Shown one piece after another: positions 11,779-20,045 of a DNA stretch of 64,000 bases (positions are counted from its first letter, which is position 1; the number at the start of each line of letters is the position of its first letter). A model generated the notes under the pieces. The model worked only from the letters and a program-made list of their open reading frames with translations, was not told the origin of the DNA and ran no database searches. Made by a program: the position numbers and the translations under genes. The DNA lies in assembly GCF_014138605.1 (NCBI RefSeq), contig NZ_JACJHX010000004.1:124001-188000 (forward strand), in the 5' to 3' direction. The stretch is from Peribacillus huizhouensis. GTDB lineage: Bacteria > Bacillota > Bacilli > Bacillales > DSM-1321.

Positions 11779-12681
11779 TTAAACATAGTTCTCCCTCAAT
11801 CGACTTATATCTACTCTAGGTGGAAAGCCAAACATTCTGGAATATTCTCGACTAAATTGCGATTGACTCTCGTACCCTACCCTGAATGCAACATCAGCTA
11901 CATCTGTTGAATCAGCTAATAACAAGCGCCTAGCTTCCTGCAATCTCAGTTGTTTTTGAAACTGAATGGGACTCATAGCCGTTACCTCTTTAAATTGCCG
12001 ATGTAGCGATGGAACCCTCATATTCGCTATCTCAGCAAGCTCTTCGATTCGAAAAGGCTCTTCATAATTATTCATAATATAGTCTATAACCTCTCTTATT
12101 CTAATGGCATTGCTCCCTTCTAACGCCATCTGTTCAAGCGCTTCGCCATGTGGACCTTGCAAAATCCAATAAATAATTTCCTTTTTAAATAATGGAGCAA
12201 GAACAGGGATATGTTCCGGGTTCTCTAATAAGCAAGCTAATCTGAGGACTGCATCCAACAAGGATAGTTCTACTTCGCCAACAAACATAGCTCGTTTCGT
12301 GTTCTTTCCCTGTCCAAATTGAATATCTGCTTCATTCAAAACTTCTAAAACTTGGCTTGATGTAAATTCAAGTTTTAGAGCTAAATAGGGAGTTTCTGGT
12401 GAGGCTTTGACCACTTGCCCTGTCACGGGTAAGTCAACGGATGCCACAATATAATGACCTGGACCGTACAAAAAGCGTTCCTCTCCCAATAACACCTCTT
12501 TCTTTCCTTGGAGGATCATGCAAAAAGACGGCTCGTTAACCCTAGAAATGGGTTCAGAAATAATCGATTCACGGATGAGAAAGAAAGATGGAATAGGTGT
12601 AGGATGAACACCATCCTGTTTTGAAAAGCACTCAATAAGATTAGCAAGTACATCTTGCTGTTTACAGTTTTTTTCAGACAT
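11779..12681 (-). CDS. AraC-family transcriptional regulator
   Basis: 300 residues. The N-terminal half (about 20-190) is the cupin-like AraC_N ligand domain seen in regulators of aldo/keto reductase genes; the C-terminal 100 residues hold two helix-turn-helix motifs (RIEELAEIANMRVPSLHRQFKEV and VADVAFRVGYESQSQFSREYSRMFG split over residues 205-290). The ATG at 12681 follows AGGAGG. It is divergent from an aldo/keto reductase with a 167-base shared control region, so that enzyme gene is the likely target. The effector is unknown. Confidence 0.9.
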   Translation of the reverse strand: MSEKNCKQQDVLANLIECFSKQDGVHPTPIPSFFLIRESIISEPISRVNEPSFCMILQGKKEVLLGEERFLYGPGHYIVASVDLPVTGQVVKASPETPYLALKLEFTSSQVLEVLNEADIQFGQGKNTKRAMFVGEVELSLLDAVLRLACLLENPEHIPVLAPLFKKEIIYWILQGPHGEALEQMALEGSNAIRIREVIDYIMNNYEEPFRIEELAEIANMRVPSLHRQFKEVTAMSPIQFQKQLRLQEARRLLLADSTDVADVAFRVGYESQSQFSREYSRMFGFPPRVDISRLRENYV

Positions 12682-12796
12682 AACTTATCCTCCTTTTTCT
12701 TCATCTTCGGTTCATTATATCTGATATTCATTGAGTGAGTAAGAGAGATTGAGAGGATTAGGCAAAAACTTGATAGTAATAGGATAAGAGTTTCTT

Positions 12797-12813
12797 ATTA
12801 TGTATGACATAAT
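12797..12813. promoter_or_regulatory. Possible operator between AraC and aldo/keto reductase genes
   Basis: Inverted repeat ATTATG-tatga-CATAAT lies 36 bases before the aldo/keto reductase start. It could be the AraC regulator binding site or overlap the -10 region; a TTGATA 23 bases upstream of the dyad could be a -35 box. Confidence 0.35.
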
Positions 12814-12848
12814 TAATTTGAAAATAAAGGAAAGAGAGGAATAATCAA

Positions 12849-13829
12849 ATGGAGTATGTGAAACTTGGTAATACAGGCCTAGATGTATCTCGACTTTGCC
12901 TTGGATGTATGGGGTTTGGGGACGCTAACAAATGGCTTCACCAATGGGTACTTAATGAAGAGAACTCTCGTCCCGTTATAAAAAAGGCCCTCGACTTAGG
13001 AATTAATTTTTTTGATACAGCAAATATATACTCACTAGGTACAAGTGAGGAATATCTTGGACGGGCCCTTAAGGATTATGCGAATCGTGATGAAGTTGTT
13101 ATAGCAACTAAAGTACACGGCCAAATGCATGAAGGTCCAAACGGGTCTGGTCTTTCCCGAAAAGCAATTATGAGTGAAATCGATAAAAGTCTGAAGCGAT
13201 TGAAAACTGATTATGTAGATCTTTACATCATCCATCGTTGGGATTACAACACCCCTATTGAAGAAACGATGGAAGCATTGCATGATGTGGTGAAGGCCGG
13301 AAAAGCAAGATACATTGGTGCTTCTGCGATGTATGCTTGGCAGTTCCAAAAGGCATTATATGTGGCAGAAAAACATGGCTGGACAAAGTTCGTGTCCATG
13401 CAAAACCATTTAAACCTTATATATCGTGAAGAAGAACGGGAAATGTTGCCCCTTTGTAAGGAAGAGAAAATTGGGGTCACTCCTTACAGCCCTCTTGCAT
13501 CAGGAAGATTGGCGCGTGACTGGTCCATAACAACGCATCGCTCCGAAACCGATCAAATTCAAAAATCGAAGTACGATGCTCATGCGGACGCCGACCGCTT
13601 AGTTGTTGATAGAGTAGCATCGATAGCAAAAAAGCATGGTGTCCCTCGTACACATATCACACTTGCTTGGTTATTACAGAAAGAAACCGTAACAGCTCCT
13701 ATCATTGGTGCTACGAAGATAGCGCATCTTGAAGAAGCTATTGGCGCTTTATCTGTAAAGCTATCACCTGAAGAAGTTGCATTCCTTGAAGAGCCTTACG
13801 TACCGCATCCAATAGTTGGTCATAATTAA
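12849..13829 (+). CDS. Aldo/keto reductase (YajO-like)
   Basis: 326-residue aldo/keto reductase. Catalytic residues: Asp and Tyr in FFDTANIYSLGTSEE, Lys in VIATKVHGQ and His in LYIIHRWDY; the C-terminal cofactor site shows PIIGATKIAHLEEA. It resembles the E. coli YajO branch. The ATG follows GAGAGGA. The AraC-type regulator upstream in divergent orientation probably controls it in response to a carbonyl or stress signal; natural substrate unknown. A dead IS4 fragment begins nine bases after its stop. Confidence 0.92.
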   Translation: MEYVKLGNTGLDVSRLCLGCMGFGDANKWLHQWVLNEENSRPVIKKALDLGINFFDTANIYSLGTSEEYLGRALKDYANRDEVVIATKVHGQMHEGPNGSGLSRKAIMSEIDKSLKRLKTDYVDLYIIHRWDYNTPIEETMEALHDVVKAGKARYIGASAMYAWQFQKALYVAEKHGWTKFVSMQNHLNLIYREEEREMLPLCKEEKIGVTPYSPLASGRLARDWSITTHRSETDQIQKSKYDAHADADRLVVDRVASIAKKHGVPRTHITLAWLLQKETVTAPIIGATKIAHLEEAIGALSVKLSPEEVAFLEEPYVPHPIVGHN

Positions 13830-13837
13830 TTGTTTTT

Positions 13838-13985
13838 CGGCAACTTTTGAGCTCAAAGGAGCAGGTTAGGTAGTTAATGAGAGTGAACACATCGAGTTTG
13901 CGGGCTGTGTCCTTGTAGCCGATGGCATCCTGAATAACGGCTACTTCTTCTTTTGAAACAAATTGTGAAATAGGGGGTTCTTCAT
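13838..13985 (-). pseudogene. IS4-family transposase N-terminal relic
   Basis: Starting from an ATG at 13985 the minus strand reads MKNPLFHNLFQ, then after a frameshift EEVAVIQDAIGYKDTARKL followed by DVFTLINYLTCS. This is the typical N-terminus of IS4-family transposases (ALFHQLF...DTARKF...LIHYL). The rest of the element is missing: the fragment ends next to the aldo/keto reductase stop. It is too short to act. Confidence 0.65.
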
Positions 13986-14376
13986 GAGGACCCCTTCTTT
14001 AGATTTTATTGGTTAATCGACACTTATGAAAAAAGATTAATCTTTTGTTCAAGAAAAGGATATTCACTCCTAGACAATCATTCGCCAAAAAGAATAGTTC
14101 CGCTCCAGATATTAGGCGTGAAAAATAATACTGTATTCCATATCAATCCAATTTTTGACCATCTGTTTTTGTCTGTTTTAAATGAAATAAAAGCTAAAAT
14201 AATTCCGATTGGAAAAAAAATAAATAGTTGTTCGATGACTGATGCATCTTAATCCAGTCCACTTCCCCACAATAGAACAATGAATTAGGCGTTCTCCTCT
14301 TAAAAAGAAAAAAACGAATGGGCTGCATCTCCTTTTCAACTCTTCATCCAAATAACTTGCTAGTTCAGTTTTTTTC
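13986..14376. other. Intergenic, no gene seen
   Basis: AT-rich region between the IS4 relic and the MFS gene. Short open frames here have no ribosome binding site and no family resemblance. It may hold remains of the same decayed insertion. Confidence 0.4.
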
Positions 14377-15549
14377 TTAACTAGCAAGCTGTTTTGTTTT
14401 AGGATTGTACATGTAGTTTCTTAGAAAAATAAATACGATACTTAATAGTAAAGATAAAAATCCTACAAATACAACATATGGTGTCCCTAACTCTGCAATA
14501 AATATTCCACCTACAGCAGCACCAATCATGGTTCCTAAGTTAGCAGATGTTAAAAATAAGCTATTGGAAAAAATAGGAGCCTCGGGAGCTGAAGACATAA
14601 CCCAATGTTGATTAATATTAGCCCCTATACCAGCTAATATTCCCCATATTAAAGTAATGATAGCCATAGGGAAAGTAAGCTGACCAAATAAGAATAATAC
14701 GATGTAAATGGCTCCCAATGCAAAAGGGAAAACCACTACGGATTTGTTCGCATTTTTAGTAAGTAACTTCCCTGCCAAAATGTTGCCAATAATATTAGCT
14801 ACACCGTATATGAATAAAAGTATACTAATGATAGTTGAAGACACATTTGTAACAGTCTTAAGATATTCAGCAAGGTAACTGTAAACTCCAAATACAGCTG
14901 AGTTTAATAAAATAACAGCCACAATGGAAAGCCATGTAATTGATTTTTTTAATACAGATAATTGCGCTCCATAAGAAAGCCCTCTCTCTACAGGCATAGA
15001 TGGCATAAAAATCAATGTAGCCACGAAGATAATAGCATTAACAATAGCAAAAAAGGCCATCGCCATTTCAAGTGAAATTGCACCATCAATAAAACTTACG
15101 ATTGGCACACCAACTACCATTCCTGCAGATACTCCGATAAATACTTTAGAAACAGCCTTTGGCGCTTCTTCCTTGCTAACTGACTCTGCTGCTATAGTAA
15201 ATGCCAATGAACAGTATATTGGATGAAAAATAGCGGGAATGATCCGAGCAATTAAGACTAATGTAAAATTTGTTGTCATAATGGATAGGATGTTACCCAA
15301 AACGAAAAAACCTAGACCAATTAACATGACTGTCTTTCTGTTTAACCCAGAAAACAATAACGGCATAATTGGCGCTGATATCGCCACAACTAGAGCAAAA
15401 ACACTTACAAGCAATCCCGCTTTCGAAACACTAACATGGAAGTGATCAGCAATGGAAGGCAATATGCCAATTACCCCCATTTCAGTATTTATGATTCCAA
15501 ATACTCCTACTGCCAATATATATACAAGCAAATTATTTCTATTAGACAA
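14377..15549 (-). CDS. MFS transporter, DHA1 drug/sugar efflux type
   Basis: 390 residues with 12 predicted membrane helices. The major facilitator signature after helix 2 is seen as LLFSGLNRKTVMLIG, and the motif-C-like stretch GVSAGMVVGVPIVSF is in helix 5. It resembles the AraJ/YdhP exporters that pump drugs, sugars or nucleosides out of the cell. The start is a TTG at 15549 with GGGAGGG nine bases upstream; no ATG is better placed. The divergent LysR regulator shares a 236-base control region and likely regulates it. The exported compound is unknown. Confidence 0.88.
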   Translation of the reverse strand: MSNRNNLLVYILAVGVFGIINTEMGVIGILPSIADHFHVSVSKAGLLVSVFALVVAISAPIMPLLFSGLNRKTVMLIGLGFFVLGNILSIMTTNFTLVLIARIIPAIFHPIYCSLAFTIAAESVSKEEAPKAVSKVFIGVSAGMVVGVPIVSFIDGAISLEMAMAFFAIVNAIIFVATLIFMPSMPVERGLSYGAQLSVLKKSITWLSIVAVILLNSAVFGVYSYLAEYLKTVTNVSSTIISILLFIYGVANIIGNILAGKLLTKNANKSVVVFPFALGAIYIVLFLFGQLTFPMAIITLIWGILAGIGANINQHWVMSSAPEAPIFSNSLFLTSANLGTMIGAAVGGIFIAELGTPYVVFVGFLSLLLSIVFIFLRNYMYNPKTKQLAS

Positions 15550-15785
15550 GTATTCTCTCCCTCCCTTTGTTATTTATTCTAGCGTGTTTTTCTTATATAG
15601 CTAATACCTATATCTTATATCAAGATATACTTGAAAGGCATTTCTAATATATATATACTAAAACATTATAAAGCGAGACCTATCAGTTCTTTACGGCCAG
15701 TTTCCTTCCACTTCTCTTCTTTGCTTCTATAAATTGAGGTGGGAGTTTTACTGCCTGTTAAGGTGGGATAAAGGAGGAGTTAAAG

Positions 15786-16682
15786 TTGGAATTTAGAGTT
15801 TTGCGGTATTTTCTTACTGTTGCAAGGGAAGGCAGCTTTACACGTGCCGCTGATTTTTTGCATGTTACACAGCCAACCTTGTCAAGACAATTAAAAGACC
15901 TTGAGCAAGAGTTAGGTAAAAAATTATTTATTCGCAGTAGTCACAGTATTATTCTCACAGATGAAGGGATGCTCCTGCGAAAGAGAGCAGAAGAAATCAT
16001 TGAGATGGTAGATAAATTAGAAGCAGAATTCCATTCCATGGAAGAAACAATAAGTGGTGATATTTTCATAGGTGGAGGGGAAACAGACGCCATGAAACTG
16101 ATTGCACGGGTAGTAAAAGATTTACAGTTATGTTATCCAAATATACGGTGTCATCTCTATAGCGGAAACGAAGAAGATGTGACTGAACGGCTAGACAAGG
16201 GATTGCTTGACTTTGGTATTTTAATTCAACCAGCTGATTTATCAAAATACAATTATATCAAGATCCCAGCCAAAGACGTATGGGGCGTTGTGATGAGGAA
16301 AGACAGTCCTCTTGCTTTCAAAGATAGAATTCACGCAGTGGATTTATTAAATGTTCCGCTAATCTGTTCACGACAGGCTATTAAACAGACATTTTCTAAA
16401 AATGAATTTGCGGATTGGTTTGGTGAGGATTTTGATAAATTAAACATTGTGACCACATATAATCTTGCCTATAATGCTGCCATTATGGTTGAAGAGGGCA
16501 TTGGTTATGCAATAACCCTTGATAAAATAGTGAATACGTCTAATGATCGTAACCTTTGTTTTAGACCGCTAGAGCCAAGACTTGAATCTGGCTTAAATAT
16601 TGTTTGGAAAAAGCATCAGATTTTTTCCGCTTCTGCTGAGATGTTTTTAAAAGAAATTCAGGCGAACTTTTCAAATTCCTGA
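15786..16682 (+). CDS. LysR-family transcriptional regulator
   Basis: 298 residues. N-terminal winged helix-turn-helix (residues 1-60: FLTVAREGSFTRAADFLHVTQPTLSRQ) and a C-terminal LysR substrate-binding domain (about 90-290). The start is a TTG preceded by AAAGGAGGAG, a very strong site. Members usually activate a divergent gene on binding a small effector, here most likely the MFS exporter. The intergenic region was not resolved into a clear T-N11-A box by eye. Confidence 0.92.
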   Translation: MEFRVLRYFLTVAREGSFTRAADFLHVTQPTLSRQLKDLEQELGKKLFIRSSHSIILTDEGMLLRKRAEEIIEMVDKLEAEFHSMEETISGDIFIGGGETDAMKLIARVVKDLQLCYPNIRCHLYSGNEEDVTERLDKGLLDFGILIQPADLSKYNYIKIPAKDVWGVVMRKDSPLAFKDRIHAVDLLNVPLICSRQAIKQTFSKNEFADWFGEDFDKLNIVTTYNLAYNAAIMVEEGIGYAITLDKIVNTSNDRNLCFRPLEPRLESGLNIVWKKHQIFSASAEMFLKEIQANFSNS

Positions 16683-16932
16683 TCAATGTATAGGAAATTC
16701 TCGTAAAAATATGGATCAACACCAAAGTCTGTTCTTGACAGAAAAACAACTTTGCACATACAATTCACCTTTTTGTAAACAAAGGCATTTACTAAGGATG
16801 ATACATGTGTTAGTGTCGTCAAGTACATGTTTTGGTGATGACCCATAATCCAGATTATATGTTTATAATACAAATTCCCTTACTATTATTACACACTATT
16901 CTAGTGACCTAACACTAAAACAATTCATCCTA

Positions 16933-18261
16933 TTACGCTTCTACCTTTTGGAAAAACTGTGGTAAATACTCTTTATGTGCCTCTAACATTTCATTAACGA
17001 TTTCTTTCGCGATCGTATCAGAAGGAGTGAGTGGGTTAATTGTTAAGGCAAGAACAGCTTTATTGTAATCACCAGTCACGGCAGCTTCTGCTGAAATTCT
17101 TTCAAATGATTTGATTTGTTGGACTAGTCCTTGAACTTGTACAGGCAGCTCTCCAATTGTAATTGGTTTAGGACCGTCTTTTGTAATAATACAACTAACT
17201 TCTACTGCTGAATCATCTGGAATGCCTGCAATAGCACCATTATTTCTAGTATTAACTGGTTGAATATCACCTTTGTCAGTATAGATAGAAGTAATTAAGC
17301 GAACCGCAGCATCAGAGTAGTACGCCCCACCACGTTTTTCTAATTGAGGTGGTTTGATCGCTAGATTTTGATCTTGATAAAGTTCAAATAATTCCTTCTC
17401 TAATCTTTGAACTACCTCAGCACGAGTGCCTTCTGATTTAGCGTTTTCAGCATCCTTTTCGAGCATGTCTTTCGTTTTGTAATAATACATATGATATGGA
17501 CAAGTTAGGACATTAAGTGCTTTAATGAACTCTGGCTCCCAACCTAGCCCCTCAATATTTTTCACAAAACTACTGTTATTTGGATCTGTTAATAAATCAA
17601 TCACTTTATCTTTTACACTCACGCCATCTACATAAACATCTAGCCCATAAACCATATGATTTAGTCCTGCAAAATCAATACGGATTCGAGAATGATCGAC
17701 ATCTAATAATTTGGCTACACCCATTTCCATTCCGATCGGCACATTACACAATCCGACGACTTTTTTGATGTTAGAATAGCGCAGCACGGCTTCTGTTACC
17801 ATACCAGCAGGGTTCGTAAAGTTGATTAACCATGCGTTTGGACATAACTCTTCTATGTCCTTGCAGATATCTAAAATAACTGGAATTGTACGTAATCCTT
17901 TAAATAAACCGCCTGGCCCATTTGTCTCCTGACCAAGAACACCATATTTTAATGGAATTCTTTCATCTTTTGCACGAGCATCTAGTAATCCTACCCGAAA
18001 TTGAGTCGTAACAAAATCAGCATCCTTTAAAGCTGCTCTTCTATCAAATGTTAAATGAACCTCGATTGGAAGCCCTGCTTTTTCAATCATTCTTTTCGCA
18101 AGATTTCCGACGATTTCCAACTTTTCTTTTCCTGCTTCAATATCTACTAACCATAACTCACTAACTGGTAATTCATCATAGCGTTTTATGAATCCTTCTA
18201 CTAATTCAGGGGTATAACTTGATCCCCCACCAATCGTTGCAATTTTAATACCCTTTGTCAT
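16933..18261 (-). CDS. 6-phospho-beta-glucosidase, GH4
   Basis: 442 residues, family 4 glycoside hydrolase, an NAD+- and Mn2+-dependent enzyme. N-terminal Rossmann motif GGGSSYTPELVEGF, the NGPGGLFKGLRT segment, the substrate/metal region INFTNPAGMVTEAV and metal-binding Cys and His in LCNVPIG and GLNHMVYG are present. It resembles LicH/CelF-type enzymes acting on cellobiose-6-phosphate. ATG at 18261 follows GGAGGTG. No dedicated PTS gene is adjacent, so its substrate would come from another permease such as BglP. The divergent RpiR regulator is the likely controller. Confidence 0.93.
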   Translation of the reverse strand: MTKGIKIATIGGGSSYTPELVEGFIKRYDELPVSELWLVDIEAGKEKLEIVGNLAKRMIEKAGLPIEVHLTFDRRAALKDADFVTTQFRVGLLDARAKDERIPLKYGVLGQETNGPGGLFKGLRTIPVILDICKDIEELCPNAWLINFTNPAGMVTEAVLRYSNIKKVVGLCNVPIGMEMGVAKLLDVDHSRIRIDFAGLNHMVYGLDVYVDGVSVKDKVIDLLTDPNNSSFVKNIEGLGWEPEFIKALNVLTCPYHMYYYKTKDMLEKDAENAKSEGTRAEVVQRLEKELFELYQDQNLAIKPPQLEKRGGAYYSDAAVRLITSIYTDKGDIQPVNTRNNGAIAGIPDDSAVEVSCIITKDGPKPITIGELPVQVQGLVQQIKSFERISAEAAVTGDYNKAVLALTINPLTPSDTIAKEIVNEMLEAHKEYLPQFFQKVEA

Positions 18262-18390
18262 ACTCTATACACCTCCGGATAATATGAAAACCACTTTTTT
18301 CAAAAGAACTTATGAATGAATTGTATCTCCATTTAGGAAGAGGGTATATAAGTTGAGAGCATCTAGTTTTTAATAACAAAGGTAGTCATT

Positions 18391-18408
18391 TGTTACACAA
18401 ATGTAACA
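18391..18408. promoter_or_regulatory. Likely RpiR operator
   Basis: Perfect inverted repeat TGTTACA-CAAA-TGTAACA in the region between the divergent GH4 and RpiR genes, 82 bases before the regulator start. A symmetric site placed here is what a dimeric RpiR protein would recognise. Confidence 0.5.
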
Positions 18409-18489
18409 GCATGTATCTTATTAAGTAGTTGTGTTAAAATCAAGCTAAAGGGGTTAAGATAGATGATTTCTTATAGAGGGAGAATAGAA

Positions 18490-19215
18490 ATGTTTACACA
18501 CGACATTATCGCTTCATTCAATGAATTAGAAACTTCTTTATACAACTATATTTGTCAAAACGGTGAGAAAGTCGCTTATATGAGAATCCGTGAACTGGCA
18601 GATGAAACCCATGTATCAACAGCTACGATTTTACGTTTTTGCCGAAAAATAAATTGCGAAGGTTTTTCAGAATTTAAAGTAAAGCTTAAAATGCATGTAG
18701 GAGAAAATAAAAAGACGGTTTTAAAAGGTTCCCAGCATTCCGTCATGGAATTTTTTGAGCGGACATTAAAAGGAGATATGGAAGAAAAGATTAGGATGGC
18801 TGCAAGTCTAATTTCCAAAGCAGATAATGTCATTTTTATCGGTATCGGAAGCTCAGGTATCCTTGCTGAATATGGGGCAAGATATTTCTCAAGCTTAGGT
18901 AAATTCTCGATGTATATTAAAGATCCTCTCTTTCCAATTCACGCCAACTTCCGTCATAATAGTGCAACAATTGCTTTATCCGTCTCAGGAGAAAATAATT
19001 TTACCGTCACTCATCTTAATCAACTTAAACAGGAAGGCAGTAAAATTATTAGTATTACAAACAATAAACACTCAACCATTGCAAAAATCTCTGAGATAAA
19101 CATTCCATATTACGTAACTGAGGAATGGTTGGAAAACGCTAATATTACGACACAAGTACCTGTTCTTTATATTCTAGAATCAATGGCCCGTGAAATATAT
19201 AAACTAAATAAATAA
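18490..19215 (+). CDS. RpiR-family transcriptional regulator
   Basis: 241 residues from the ATG at 18490 (GAGGGAG seven bases upstream; an ATG nine codons earlier is also possible). N-terminal RpiR helix-turn-helix (about 1-75: IRELADETHVSTATILRFCRKINCEGFSEFK) and a SIS sugar-phosphate-binding domain (about 105-230: FIGIGSSGILAEYGARYF, SVSGENNFTV). It probably senses a phosphosugar and controls the divergent GH4 glucosidase. The stop codon runs straight into an IS200 relic, so any original terminator has been lost. Confidence 0.9.
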   Translation: MFTHDIIASFNELETSLYNYICQNGEKVAYMRIRELADETHVSTATILRFCRKINCEGFSEFKVKLKMHVGENKKTVLKGSQHSVMEFFERTLKGDMEEKIRMAASLISKADNVIFIGIGSSGILAEYGARYFSSLGKFSMYIKDPLFPIHANFRHNSATIALSVSGENNFTVTHLNQLKQEGSKIISITNNKHSTIAKISEINIPYYVTEEWLENANITTQVPVLYILESMAREIYKLNK

Positions 19216-19477
19216 AAAAATGAATATGATCTTTCCACCACTTCCTTGTAAGATTGTGATTCCTCTTGCTTCACATCCTTGCCTGATTATTTCTCGTGTT
19301 CTTATAGCAAATGGACCACATATCACCTTGTATCTATATTTTGTTACCCAAATTATATAAAACTTGATGTCATAGACCACATGACTATGCTTCTTATACC
19401 CTTCCATACTTTCACCTCACAACTTTAGTATGGGCATCAAATTATAAGGCTAAAAGCGTATACCGTCTAAAGACGGT
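19204..19477 (-). mobile_element. IS200/IS605-family relic, copy 2
   Basis: A tnpA fragment from an ATG at 19407 reads MEGYKKHSHVVYDIKF, WVTKYRYKV, REIIRQGCEARGITILQ and then stops without the HUH motif, so the 3' two thirds are gone. A hairpin ACCGTCTAAAGACGGT (19462-19477) lies upstream of the start, as in the copy at 3881-4372. The fragment overlaps the last bases of the rpiR gene, showing the insertion or deletion junction. Confidence 0.78.
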
Positions 19478-19538
19478 GGAGTTAGATCATTAATTTGGAA
19501 ATCAAATACATTTTTAAACATTTGTATTATTAAATAAA

Positions 19539-19758
19539 GGCTCTTTTCGTAAAGATTGTTGTTTTTTTGCAAGAAACCAATTCGAACAGATGTTGATCTT
19601 CGTTACAGGTGCGAGACTCCTGCTGGAAAAGCGTGTTGAGGGAGACCCCGCAAGTGCAAAGCACTGAGGAGGCTTCTGAGACCGCCTCTACAACGGAAAT
19701 CAACCCGGGTTATTAGTGTAAAAATGATTGAAAAGCAACAAAGTATGTGAAAACAGCC
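19539..19758 (+). repeat. MITE-like repeat, copy R1
   Basis: About 220 bases with imperfect terminal inverted repeats (GGCTCTTTTCGTAAAG at the left, GTGAAAACAGCC at the right) and a GC-rich core (GCGTGTTGAGGGAGACCCCG, then GAGGAGGCTTCTGAGACCGC). Near-identical copies are at 28384-28617, 30819-31052 and 43683-43901. No coding capacity. Confidence 0.85.
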
Positions 19759-20045
19759 TAAATAAAAAACAGACTAACATTAATAGCACAAACCATGGTC
19801 TTGGTTTGTGCTACTATATTTTTTATAGAAGTGAAGGAAGGTCGAGCAGCCTCTAGGAACATATAAGAGTCCGTATCAAAAACAGACCCACTTCACACCC
19901 TTATTTGAATTAGTTTAGTATGTTTGGTGGGAGGAGTACCCTTCACCATAAGCTTAATCATTTCTTCGAGTAAATTCTTTCAAAATTCTTCACTGGAGGT
20001 AAGAAAATGAGCTGTCTAAAGTCCATGTTAGCGTGAATTTTAACC

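Noticed and set aside
16658-16873. Minus-strand frame with GHHQNMYLTTLTHVS, resembling the C-terminus of a tyrosine recombinase
   Set aside because: Only a dozen residues fit, the catalytic Arg and Tyr are absent, and no other integrase or attachment-site signal is near. Too weak to call.
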